From Alentia gelatinosa (taxonomy: Eukaryota > Annelida > Polychaeta > Phyllodocida > Polynoidae), in contig OX465580.1 of assembly GCA_950022655.1 (NCBI GenBank), positions 99,156,797 to 99,220,796 of the forward strand: DNA of 64,000 nt, written 5' to 3'. Of the stretch, positions 35,286 to 44,592 are shown in pieces. A model generated the notes under the pieces. The model was not told the DNA's origin. It was given only the letters and a program-made list of their open reading frames with translations, and ran no database searches. Position 1 is the stretch's first letter; each line of letters begins with the position of its first letter. Position numbers and translations under genes: made by a program.

Positions 35286-37134
35286 TTACCAGGAATCACC
35301 ATCGATAATTGAGAGGGGTGCCACAGCTTCTACTTCGACCAGACCGGTCCGGGTGACAATATCACGGGCCAGCCTGCGGTGGTGGACTGAAATGCTTCGA
35401 CGGGATAGAGCGTCGGCCAGGACCAGGTCCTCGCCTTTCTTATGCAATACCTCCACATTGATCTGACTGAGGCCGCACCGCATTGCTAGGCGGCGAGCGC
35501 ACAATGCTATAACCGGGTCCCGGGCCCGGCCCGTGTTGAGGACAATAACGCTGGCACTGTTGTCGCTCTCTATCACCAAGTCTACACACGTGTAGCTTTT
35601 GGGGACGAGTGTCTCGACCGCAATGACCGCGTTAAGAGCCTCCAACCGACTGATATGATGTAAATCGCGGAATTGGCTGGGGAACTCGACCGAGTAGTAC
35701 CTGCCCATACCAAATCCGCCCCCACCTTCTAGGCAGGCGTCGCATTCCAGACGGAGTACTTCTCTTACTGGCCGTAATAGAAGCGTGCCGTTGAAAACAC
35801 GAGCGAATTCATAGAACCATTGTACATCTTTGACTAGGTCTTTGCTGACCTTGACCTTTGCAACCTTGTGAGCCGTATATAACAAGTCAAGGACCCTACA
35901 TATGAATTTCCTTGCGTGAAGGACACATTGTGAAATGTGAGCCAATTTGCCGACTAGACTTTGTAGTTCCCTTTTTGTGGCCGTTTCTTTGTCGGTCCAG
36001 TTTTCACATATAGCGATTACCTCATCTAGCTTTTTCTTTGGAATCGAGACCACCATGGCGTTGGTGTCAATCATATAACCTAGCCATTCGATACATTGGG
36101 TGGGACGTACTGATTTTTTCGGAGCAATCGCGACACCCAGACAATCGCAGACATTATGGAACTCGTCATAAGCCGCGGTCGCTTTCGTGTGCGTACTCTC
36201 AACTCCCCCAAAATTGTCCACGTAAGCGATAACATGGTGATCTTTCTTTTTTACCAAGTAGCAAATCGCTTCAGAAACTCTGTTGGATCATTCCTGATGC
36301 TCTACAGCCCCAGGCAATGCATATGTCGATATAATAGCGATTTTCGTGCTTTATACCTGTGAGGGGATAGGCTAGGGGGTCTGTCCGGAGTTGCCTATAC
36401 GCTCTTTTAAGGTCGCATTTCCAGAGGTAGCAACCTGGACCGGCTTTTTCTACCTCACGTGTCATATCTAAGACTGTGGGTAACTTAAAAGTCATTTCCC
36501 TGCCTTCGAAAACCCCTTTGGGAATTCCGTCATTGACCGAGCGGTCCCTGGGATATGAGAAGTCAACGATAACCCTCCTCTCCCCTTCCTCTTTTTTAGG
36601 CCTTGTCATAATCGGACTCACCTGAGTCCACAGAACGAAAGGTTTTTCTCTGAAAGGCCCGGTAATCGCGCCGAGATCGCGTTCTTTCGCTATGAATTCA
36701 GCGACCTGGCTTGAATAGGCCCTCCCAGAGGGGTGGTTGTGTTCTGTGCTGGTAGGGACAAATTCACCGGTAAAGGCTATTGGCCAGCCATACCGAATGA
36801 AAGTTGCAACCTCATTATCATTGTAATCTTCTAGCATCTCCCAATTATCGCAATTCATTCCTGATGGAATGAGAACTCTTGTTCCTAGATAATTCGGGCG
36901 ATTAAAGCTTTTAACCTCCTCATACCTTGTCATTACCTCGTGTGCCGCGATTTTTGCCGACTCGGTCGGTCGCGGCCACTTTTCCTCTATGAACGGTGCG
37001 TGCCGAGAGGCGCTAGCCTCAGCGTCCCGGTCACTTCCGCCATTTTTGTTAGCGTCACCATGTGCCTTTGCGTTACCGGTGCAGTCTTGCGCACCTTCTC
37101 CATAGCGTACCTGTGCGGCTATTTCGGCCGCCAT
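35286..37134 (-). pseudogene. Reverse transcriptase-RNase H of the DIRS-type element (frameshifted, catalytic Asp lost)
   Basis: Two adjacent frames, 37134-36271 and 36257-35286, together cover RT and RNase H. The first holds QVSPIMTRPKK, RRVIVDFSYP, LWKCDLKRAYRQLRTDPLAY and YYIDICIAWG. The second begins in the RT palm with IAYVDNFGGV, then the thumb, then RNase H with LECDACLEGGGGFG, SRLEALNAVIAVETL, ESDNSASV and LADALSRR. The break at about 36260-36270 is a frameshift just past MIQQSF. The catalytic Y-x-D-D box reads YVDN: the second Asp codon is AAT instead of GAT/GAC, a G-to-A type change expected to inactivate the polymerase. Confidence 0.9.
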
Positions 37135-37434
37135 ACCTTTGCTGCTTGCAGCGTACCTTTTGTTTTGGCTTTCCTGCCTTTTAACCCTATCGCACCGGGT
37201 TCCCGCGGCAGGGCTACAGTCGTGGAGCCGGGTACTAGTGCCAGTGAATGCCGCTGGAGGACGGGTACTTAGGCCTATTGTGAAAATTCTGTTTTTGGAT
37301 CACATGACATGACACGTGATACTTATCATTATTTTTCATTTCACTTAGAAAAATCAAATATGATGTTATATCTACATTCTCTGAAAGTTTCATATTTATT
37401 AAGCCATTATTTTCAATTTTATTTAAAAAAACGT

Positions 37435-37550
37435 ATATTTTGCAAATGATGCCTCAAGGCATCACCCGGCCAGCACCGGTTGATGCCTTGAGGCATCACC
37501 CGGCCAGCCCTGGTTGATGCCTCAGGGCATCACCCGGCTTGAAAGGGTTA
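37435..37550. repeat. Three 34-bp tandem repeats containing self-complementary GATGCCTNAGGGCATC
   Basis: The units TGATGCCTCAAGGCATCACC..., TGATGCCTTGAGGCATCACC... and TGATGCCTCAGGGCATCACC... each carry a 16-bp palindrome followed by CGGCCAGC. They sit in the spacer between the gag-like and RT frames of the DIRS-type element. They could fold as three stem-loops in the RNA, a plausible site for translational or packaging control; that role is inference. Confidence 0.8.
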
Positions 37551-38800
37551 ACCTCGATTTCTGATGCACTGGGCAAACCCAACGGTAAAAGTGCAACTAA
37601 AAATCTTTTTTGTTACTTCCTTCTCCTGCCTTCCTTTTCTCTCCTGCCTAGCCTTCTTTATTCTCCAGTCTTTCTTGCTATGGCCTAACGGAGTACATTT
37701 AGCCCAGATACAGTGGCTACACACGTGGAGGTGGCGGTAGCCATTGCTCACGTGATCGCCATTTTCTGTACAGCTGCCGTCGTTAAACTGCCTACATGGT
37801 GGAGCCGGTTTCGCGGTAGCGAGTTCTGGCGACAGTTTAAAGGCGTCACTTCTACCTTCTTTTTGACTTTGGTGGGGTATTTCACCTTTCTGCGATATTC
37901 TTAAGCGAAGCTTATCAATCTCATACCTGTCGTACCATGCTATGCGGCCATCGTTGACCCTCGAGCATACCTCCTCTGAGAAAGTGCGTACATTGTCATA
38001 CGGATACATCATGGCGTCTTCCACCACCTCTTCAATATGGACCTCAATAGCTTTACATACTCGTTTATCACCTTTGTTACTCTTTTTAAACCTGTAATAG
38101 GCCCCAGATAAGCTCTGGGAGTACAACCTCACCCAACAAAATTTTATCTTTCTTTCTACCTCTTTGCACTTGAGCATGGGGAAAAAACGATTTTTTACTT
38201 TGGTCATGTCCGCTGATCTTTGTTTCTGCCAGAAACTTAGCAACTCGGTTGATGAGGTCTCCGTCGCGTGATAGCGACCTGGCGTCTGTGTGCTGCCTTC
38301 GCTCGCTGCGTGGCCGAGTACCATGGCGCCTGCTCCGCTCCCTTCGGCTGCGTGACTGGCTACCTGTGTTGGACGTTGATGACGCCCGCCGCCGCCACCC
38401 TCTCTGCTGAGTGCTTGACCTTGTTGAGTGCCCGCCCGAGCCCTCGCTGCTCTGGTCGGAGTGCCGCGAACCGTGTGAACTACCTGAGCTCCCCCTACGG
38501 CTTGCACGGCTGACGCTTCTGCTGGTTGACCGCTCCCGCTGACGACTGTGCCGCTTTTCTTTGCTTTGTTCGTTTTTTCGCGCCTCCAGGCTTTCTTTAA
38601 GCAATGCTACCACCTCGCCTATTTGCTCTCGCAAATCAGCTATGTCTTTCGCATTACTTGCCATCGTTACCTTCTTCTTTGGCTGTGAGCCCGTCGCCAT
38701 TATCGGCCTTTCGCTATCTTCTTCAAGGTGCCGGGTCTTTGCCCTGCGTCCTTTGCTGTCGCTACTCATAGTAGAAAGTCTGCGTGCGTCGATCACTGGC
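37548..38800 (-). pseudogene. Gag-like ORF of the DIRS-type element (one frameshift)
   Basis: The N-terminal frame runs from about 38766 (Met in MSSDSKGRR) and has a coiled stretch (IADLREQIGEVVALLKESLE), then a very Ser/Arg-rich segment (RSTSRSVSRASRRGSSGS). It passes into a second frame near 38175, at runs of six A and six T, which are natural slippage sites. The second frame continues with KCKEVERKIKFCWVRLYSQS to the end at 37548. Near the C-terminus, CRQFNDGSC...HLHVCSHCIWAKCTPLGH is the Cys/His zinc-binding motif usual in DIRS/Ngaro Gag proteins. Probably one protein split by a single mutation. Confidence 0.8.
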
Positions 38801-38920
38801 TGAGTGAGTGTGGTGACGCTTGTAGAGGGGCACTTATATAATAGCGCAGGTGCTTGCCTCGCAAAAGAAGTTCTGTGGTTGCCTCGAGAATTAACAATCA
38901 ATTTTTAATTAATTCACAAT
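38774..38920 (-). repeat. A1 terminal repeat of the DIRS-type element
   Basis: 147 bp nearly identical to 34127-34273 (A2), for example GAAAGTCTGCGTGCGTCGAT and ATAATAGCGCAGGTGCTTGC. A few substitutions (GGGGCAC / GGGGCGC, AAAAGAAG / AAAAAAAG) indicate limited time since insertion. It is the 5' end of the element on the minus strand. Confidence 0.9.
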
Positions 38921-39545
38921 CTAGGATTGTACATGAAGATCCTTTTCTGTGCGCCAAGGAAACCCAGGGAAGATACGGGTCAACTTTATTCAACATTTAC
39001 GGAGAAAAGGGTCTTCACGTACGATCATGGATTATTAAACGGGCCCCTGATCACGGCCGTAGTGGAGTTAGGCCCCACAGGCTTACATCTAGAAGGCCGA
39101 CCTCAGCAGAGCCTACAGACAACACTAGCTCGACCCTTAGCAGACGCCCCCCATTTGTGATTTGGGGATGGGGGATAATATGTGGAGAGGTGCCCCTCCC
39201 CTTTGGCTGCCACTCCACATATGTTGGCTATTAAAAGTGCACCTCACACACAGTCGCTTACATCACGGGCGCACTGTCTAGGATGCGTGGATGATTTCGC
39301 CGGGTAGGCGAACGGGACGGCGGCCATAGCAGCCGCCTACGACATTTTCAAGTATCTGGTGGGCCACCTGGGCCTCTAGCTCACTCCAGCTGTCTCCAGT
39401 TCGAAAGCCCAGGCAGTCTGTTGAGAAGGGTTTCACCTGGACATGCTGACCACGACTCTCACCGTCCCAACAGTCAACTTACACAATGTTGTTCTGACCT
39501 GGTGCACTGTGTGCGGCATGTGTGCAAGTTTATGGTCAGAGCCTT
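38921..39545 (+). pseudogene. Old DIRS-like element, RT palm (second segment)
   Basis: Resumes after the younger insertion. In changing frames the plus strand shows VELGPTGLHLEG, DLSRAYRQ (39100-39123, with a stop right after), then a YVERCLPFG-like box and finally VDDFAG at about 39286-39305, the reverse transcriptase catalytic motif with both Asp retained. It goes on through AAIAAAYDIFKYLVGHLGL, the LTPA and GFHLDMLTTTLTVPTVN segments, and VCKFMVRAF. Several stops (TAG, TGA) and shifts are present. It is cut at 39545 by another insertion. Confidence 0.8.
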
Positions 39546-40912
39546 CAGGGGCGTCAGAACGTTTTGAAAGTGGGGGGGCGAACTGAAAAATTGCTGACTT
39601 TTTTTGTTTGTTTTAAATCAGACATTGACCTGTTCCACTGGATTTACCATAGATCTGCAAAAAGTCTATGAAAAGTCAGGTCTTAATCATACGTGAAAAA
39701 GTCAGACTTTGACATTTTTACATGGTGAAAAGTCAGAGCTTAGCTGTCATTACATGGTAAAATATCAGACTTTGACACTTTTCCACGGTGAAAAGTCAGA
39801 TCTTAGCCGTCATTGCACGGTAAAAGGTCAGAATTTGACACTTTTCCACAGTGAAAAGTCAGGGCTTAGCTGTCATTGCACAGTAAAAGGTCAGACTTTG
39901 ACACTTTTCTATGGTGAAAAGTCAGGGCTAAGCAGTCATTGCACGCTAAAAGGTCAGACTTTGACACTTTTCCTTGGTGAAAAGTCAGATCTTGGCTGTC
40001 ATTGCATGGTAAAAGGTCAGAATTTGACACTTTTCCACAGTGAAAAGTCAGGGCTTAGCTGTCATTGCACAGTAAAAGGTCAGACTTTGACACTTTTCTA
40101 CGGTGAAAAGTCAGGGCTTAGCTGTCATTGCACAGTAAAAGGTCAGGCTTTGACACTTTTCCATGGTGAAACGTCAGATCTTGGCGGTCATTGCATGGTA
40201 AAAGGTCAGAATTTGACACTTTTCCACGGTGAAACGTCAGGGCTTAGCTGTCATTGCACGGTAAAAGGTCAGACTTTGACACTTTTCCACGGTGAAAAGT
40301 CAGGGCTAAGCAGTCATTACACGGTGAAAGGTCAGACTTTGACACTTTTCCACGGTGAAAAGTCAGGGCTAAGCAGTCATTACACGGTGAAAGATCAGAC
40401 TTTGACACTTTTCCACGGTGAAAAGTCAGGGCTTGGCCGTCATTGCATGGTAAAAGGTCAGACTTTGACACTTTTCTACGGTGAAAAGTCAGGGCTTAGC
40501 TGTCATTGCATGGTATCAGGGTCAGACTTTGACACTTTTCCACGGTGAAAAGTCAGAGCTTAGCCATCATTGCACGGCAAAGGGTCAGACTTTGATATTT
40601 GTTTACAGTGAAAAGTCAGAGCTTAGCCGTCATTGCATGGTAAAAGGTCAGAATTTTACACTTTTCGTCGGTGAAAGGTCAGAGCTTAGCCATCATTGCA
40701 CAGTAAAAGGTCAGACATTGACGCTTTTCCATGCTGAAAAGTCAGAGCTTAGCCATCATTGTATGGTAAAAGGTCAGACTTTTCCACTTTTCCACGCTGA
40801 AAATGTTGAAAAATCAAGACAGTTTTTTTTTTGAAGTTGCTGACTTTTTTGGGCTGGCAAAAAAAGTGGGGGGGCGGCCGCCCCCCCTGCCCCCCCTATT
40901 CTGACGCCACTG
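39546..40912. mobile_element. Non-autonomous DNA transposon with satellite core (hAT-like ends)
   Basis: Ends CAGGGGCGTCAGAA at 39546 and TTCTGACGCCACTG at 40899-40912 pair at 13 of 14 positions. GCCTT is duplicated on both sides (39541-39545, 40913-40917). Removing the insert and one GCCTT restores the host frame V-R-A-F-A-D-L of the old DIRS-like element. Subterminal tracts are G-rich at the left and GGGGGGGCGGCCGCCCCCCC at the right. Ends beginning CAG with a 5-8 bp target duplication fit hAT; this is inference. The core is a 63-bp tandem array and no transposase is present. Confidence 0.85.
39660..40805. repeat. 63-bp minisatellite, about 18 units, with a local three-unit higher-order pattern
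   Basis: Unit landmarks are TTGACACTTTTCCACGGTGA, AAAGTCAGGGCTTAGCTGTC and ATTGCACGGTAAAAGGTCAG. Since 63 is a multiple of three and the unit lacks stops in one frame, long open frames arise on both strands (39709-40548 plus, 40481-40834 plus after a one-base slip near 40516). I treat these as artefacts. Units 2-4, 5-7 and 8-10 repeat the same order of variants (a GATCTT unit ending in GGTCAGAATT, then two others), a 189-bp higher-order period. Confidence 0.9.
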
Positions 40913-41929
40913 GCCTTTGCAGACCTGTTGGCTGCTCATGAGGCCGACGTCATCTTCCAGGAGGCTGTTTCTACTGCTACCTTTGCCATCTCACTGAGCG
41001 CGCGCGGGGCAGCCACCCCTTACTATGATTCTGCCATCAAGTGAACATGGCTCCCTTCAGACGCTGATTTCGGGCCGGGCCTACTATGCAAGGGTGCATA
41101 CACCTTGTTGGCGGCTTGTCATGAACTCAATGGCAACTCCGACACCGAGCAGGCCATCACGTCCCCTCACACCAGGAAGTGCTTGATCCTCCTGTCCCTG
41201 GTATAACCAGGAGGGTGGTTGTGGCCCCTAAGATTGGAGGTCAACTCTCGACCGTAGAACTGTCCCAAGGCGATATAAATATCATGTAAGGAGGTCAGGG
41301 TCAAGGTCGGGGTTTGCTGCGAATGCAGTCATTGGCTACTCGGTCTGCTCTATTCCTTCCATGCTGCCAGACAGTCATTCGTGGCCAGCTGCACCTGTCA
41401 GGTTTGGATCATCGTAGCCCCTGGGGATTGCGTCCTCGGTCAGTACAGCTGCCTGAGTGCGGGCCACTGTGTTAACTTCTACTCTTTGATTTATAGACAT
41501 CCAGATGGCTCATCATCAATGCAGGCTGCATTCCTTCAAGGCTGTCCTCGCGCAATGCTACGCATGCTTTGCAGTGCGCCATGTCTGAGACCTTCTGGGC
41601 CTTCTAGGTCCAGCCTTCCTTTAGGCTTATCTTTACATACAAGTGCTGGCAGACTCCCTCGAGTCCCCTGGGGCCATGAGGAAATACATCACTAGGGCAA
41701 ACACGGGATCGTCAATCATAGTGGTGACCCCGTGGCTTTCTCGTCCCAACAAGGGGCCACAGTGCTGAGGGGCTTGGCCGTCCAGCTGTGCCACAATCAT
41801 TCACAGAAACTCTTGTCCGGTTTGTTTCGTGTCACTTGTCTTAGCCTGCTAATCAAGAAACCTCAAGCCAAAGCAAACCTGAATATGAGGCTCTGCCCTG
41901 TAAGGGCGTGTGCGTCTAATAATTAGTAG
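40913..41929 (+). pseudogene. Old DIRS-like element, RT thumb to recombinase N-terminus (third segment)
   Basis: Starts with FADLLAAHEADVIFQEAV, the continuation of the thumb (aligns with RVLDLLYTAHKVAKVKV in the younger element). The RNase H region (40990-41300) is too decayed to place residues. Around 41640-41700 the frame LADSLESPGAMRKYITRANT matches the recombinase N-terminal pattern (SPSTVKNYISGAKT in the younger copy). Interrupted at about 41930 by a hairpin element. Confidence 0.65.
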
Positions 41930-42312
41930 AAACCAAACGACAGTCAGCCTTGTCAATGTTTATGCCACTCTGGTCAGGGCTGCTACTAACTACACTCGGC
42001 TAACGCCTCGTGTAGTAATACACAACCTGCCCATCGTGGCATAAACATTGACAAGGCTAACTTGAGTTCGGTTTTGTATTTATCCTACCCCATCTCACCG
42101 ATATACAGAGAAAATTTTGTAATTATCGTGTTGACGCTCATCAGAGGATGGCCACATTTATCAATGCTGCTGCATCTACTTTCGTTATCTGGTCCCTGAT
42201 TGGTCCGTTTTTTATTCACCTCGGTGCATAAATAACACTTTATTCAACGCTCCGTCAAATACATTGAGTCAATGTTAAACCTATTGCGTTTTTTATTAGG
42301 GGTAGGATAAAA
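41930..42312 (+). mobile_element. Hairpin element, copy 5, inside the old DIRS-like element
   Basis: The hairpin at 41930-42074 has arms with CAGCCTTGTCAATGTTTATG and the exact complement over the core, and a loop around CTCGGCTAACGCCTCG. A perfect 13-bp inverted repeat, TTTATCCTACCCC (42079-42091) with GGGGTAGGATAAA (42299-42311), follows. The last 45 bases match the right end of copy 3 (TCAATGTTAARCCTATxG then TTATTAGGGGTAGGATAAA). Confidence 0.85.
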
Positions 42313-42545
42313 TGGCCGCCCCCATGGGGCCGTTGTACCCTGTGTTCCTTCAGTGACTAGGTGAGCCACTGACGGCTCACAAGTTCTTCTCAGTTGTCAG
42401 ACTCCAACTCTACAGGGCAGGTGTTCGAATTACCAACGAGAATATTGTCCACTCCTCTCTTGTCAAGAAAGGCGTTCACCTGGATGTCATGCAGACCCAG
42501 GGCACCTGGGCCTTTCAGGCCGCAATGATACCTTATCTCCTTGTC
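42313..42545 (+). pseudogene. Old DIRS-like element, recombinase C-terminus (fourth segment)
   Basis: The plus-strand frame HKFFSVVRLQLYRAGVRITN continues to HSSLVKKGVHLDVMQTQGTW and then AFQAAMIPYL. KKGVHLDVMQTQGTW-AFQAAMIPYL fits the last recombinase box (W then the nucleophilic Tyr). The H-S pair may be what remains of the HSLRR box. The right limit meets the 3' tail of a LINE at 42545. Confidence 0.6.
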
Positions 42546-43690
42546 TGCGTGAGTATTATTATTTTTTTATATTATTTTTTTTTATTTCACATTTGTATTC
42601 GACAGGTACATTGTCGCTCTTCCACACAAACGAGCGTATGTCAAAAAAATGTATACACGGTATAATATGATCGGATGAGATGTACATTGTCATACATTGT
42701 CGAATGGGGCCTCTGTGGGCCAAATGCTTACTGATAATAAACAATAACATCAGCTTGTCCACTTACTATACTAAGATGGGTTTGTTCTTATCGGTTGTAC
42801 AGGAAATGTCTTATCTTTAACAGTGATTCTTGTCTAAACAATTTACTTTGTCGGTTATGGGATGCAGTCTGAGTGGATTCACTTAACCTGTTCCAAATTG
42901 TGGTTCCAACGAATAATGGTGATTTTGAGAATTTTTCCTTTTTTGGTCTAGGTAGAACGATGTCTAGTTTAGAAGCAGATCTAGTATTCATACCTCCAAG
43001 AAAGATTTTTATTTCCATTAAGTTAAGGTTTACCAGATTTCTGATAATACCGAGAAGCAGCATAAGACGTCTTTCCCTGTATTTCATTATGCAACATTTT
43101 TCTCTTAGCTCACTATTACTTATCAACATTTTATTTCTGTAAGCTCCTTTACCAAGTGCTGTTCTTATACACATATTGATACATATTTCTACATTTCTTT
43201 GCATTTTTACAGACAAATTTTCCAATAAGAAGGAGCAATGATCCGCGATTGGGATAATAGTTGTTCTTACTATTTTTAAAGCTGTTGTTTCATTGACAAA
43301 TTTCTTGAGCTTTCTAAAAGTTATCATTTTATCATTCATCTTTTGGATAATCGATTTTGCATGTCTTTCAAACGAGAGGGATTCGTCTATGATGGCTCCA
43401 AGGTAGTTCATGTGTGAGCAAGTTACGATAATGTCTTCGCCAATGAATAATTTGTTTTTCAGACGCTGTTTTAGAATAGCCTTAGAGCCATGATACACCA
43501 ACCTTGTTTTCGATGCATTGATGGTGAGTCTATTTGCAGTGTACCATTGTTATATTTTGTCAACATAACCTTGCTCCATTAAGATTCTCTCCTCAATAGA
43601 CAATGTTCACAGTTCCATAAATCCACCTTTAACAGTGCATCTGAACTGAATGGATCCATTTCTCCTCCAATCCCACGTGTGTTCGGTCAT
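42545..43690 (-). pseudogene. 5'-truncated LINE (CR1/jockey-type), RT C-terminal part
   Basis: The frame 43501-42788 (237 codons) extends upstream with a stop to about 43620 (LMEQGYVDKI, stop, QWYTANRLTINASKTRLVYHG). Motifs are the thumb CSHMNYLGAIIDESLSFERH, FRKLKKFVNETTALKIVRTT, IPIADHCSFLL and the terminal PLFVGTTIWNRLSESTQTA, usual for the C-terminus of non-LTR ORF2 proteins. The palm with the catalytic box is missing, so it was truncated at the 5' end on insertion. A T-rich tract at 42550-42590 on the plus strand (A-rich on the minus strand) is the likely 3' tail. Confidence 0.9.
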
Positions 43691-44091
43691 TATTATTGTC
43701 CCTCCTGACTTCTTACTGTTGTACTGAATCTGTATATCGGTTCACTAACAGGTATAATATCTGCAGTCGGTTCACTGCACTGTCTCCTTGCTATTTAATA
43801 CGAGTTGGCTCCTTTATTTGCGATTCGCAAATCATGAAGACTTTCATAACATTTTGTGTATTCCTGACATTTTGTGTATATACATAGTCCTTTTAGCTTA
43901 CTGAACATCTGCCAAACTCAGTTAATTAGCCAGCCTAGGTGTCATCCAGTTGACAGCAATTTGCTCCGAATTTGTCTGCAGGCATATTTGTCGACGTGTT
44001 CTTAACTTTCAGAAATCGGTGCACATATGATGGCCTTCCATTTTCTTATGTCTGATATTGGATGCTGTATTGGAAAATTGAAACAGTTATA
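43691..44091. other. Unassigned
   Basis: No gene or repeat was recognised. A tandem CATTTTGTGTAT / ACATTTTGTGTATA pair sits at 43850-43880. Confidence 0.35.
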
Positions 44092-44198
44092 AACGACTTG
44101 ACCATGCTACACATCCTACAAAATGAGATGGGGAATTGTTCTTATTCCCATCGAGTTTTTGTAGCATGTACAAGCATGGTAGGTCGTTCTATATTTGT
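44092..44198. repeat. Long hairpin, possible hairpin-element relative
   Basis: Arms AAACGACTTGACCATGCTAC and its near complement GTAGCATGTACAAGCATGGT with ATGGGGAATTG / TTCTTATTCCCATCG at the tip, about 50 bases each side. It is followed by TTGTTGTATACC (44197) with a possible partner GGGTATATAATAA (44379). That pairing would cross the stronger inverted repeat at 44213-44450, so membership in the hairpin family is uncertain. Confidence 0.6.
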
Positions 44199-44212
44199 TG
44201 TATACCTAAACT

Positions 44213-44452
44213 GAATTAAATCTTACCATAATATTGGCATAGAAGACATGTCTACATAAAATCAAACAGACTGCTGATGTTTGAAAGTGTTCAGTATAAC
44301 AGTGTACTGCACAGGGTTCAGTATACAATTTATACTGCATAGGGAGCAGCAGTACGTAATTATCAAATATACTGCATGGGTATATAATAATGTGTGAGAT
44401 TTCACGTAGACGTGTCTTCAATGCCAATATATATATGGTAAGATTTAATTAA
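44213..44452. mobile_element. MITE with 40-bp inverted ends
   Basis: ATTAAATCTTACCATAATAT at 44215 pairs with ATATATATGGTAAGATTTAA at 44430-44449, and the pairing continues inward through TTGGCATAGAAGACATGTCTAC / GTAGACGTGTCTTCAATGCCAA. About 240 bp, with repeated AGTATAC-like motifs in the interior. No coding capacity. Confidence 0.7.
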
Positions 44453-44592
44453 AACCGTATTATCCAAGGAGAATACGGCTTTTACGGGCACCTGACGAGC
44501 ATTTATAGGAACCAGTCTATATACACAATGCACTGCGCTTGCGTCGAATTTCAAATTATTTTCAAGATTTTTTCCCAGATAATTAGTCGAAA

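Larger units (their letters stand above)
33949..38920 (-). mobile_element. DIRS-type (PAT/Ngaro-like) retrotransposon with split direct repeats
   Basis: A complete but inactivated element of 4972 bp. Reading on the minus strand: A1 repeat (38920-38774), gag-like ORF, RT-RNase H ORF, tyrosine recombinase ORF, B1 (34335-34271), A2 (34273-34127), a 113-bp spacer, B2 (34013-33949). A1/A2 (147 bp) and B1/B2 (65 bp) are nearly identical direct repeats, the split-direct-repeat layout known for PAT and Ngaro elements, which use a tyrosine recombinase instead of a DDE integrase. The 113-bp spacer between A2 and B2, with TATACATGTTATACAA iterations, is unusual. No target duplication is seen, as expected for this class. 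The host site is an older DIRS-like element on the other strand. Confidence 0.9.

Noticed and set aside
39709..40548. 279-codon repeat protein
   Set aside because: It is the translation of a 63-bp minisatellite inside a non-autonomous transposon; frames exist on both strands and shift without consequence.
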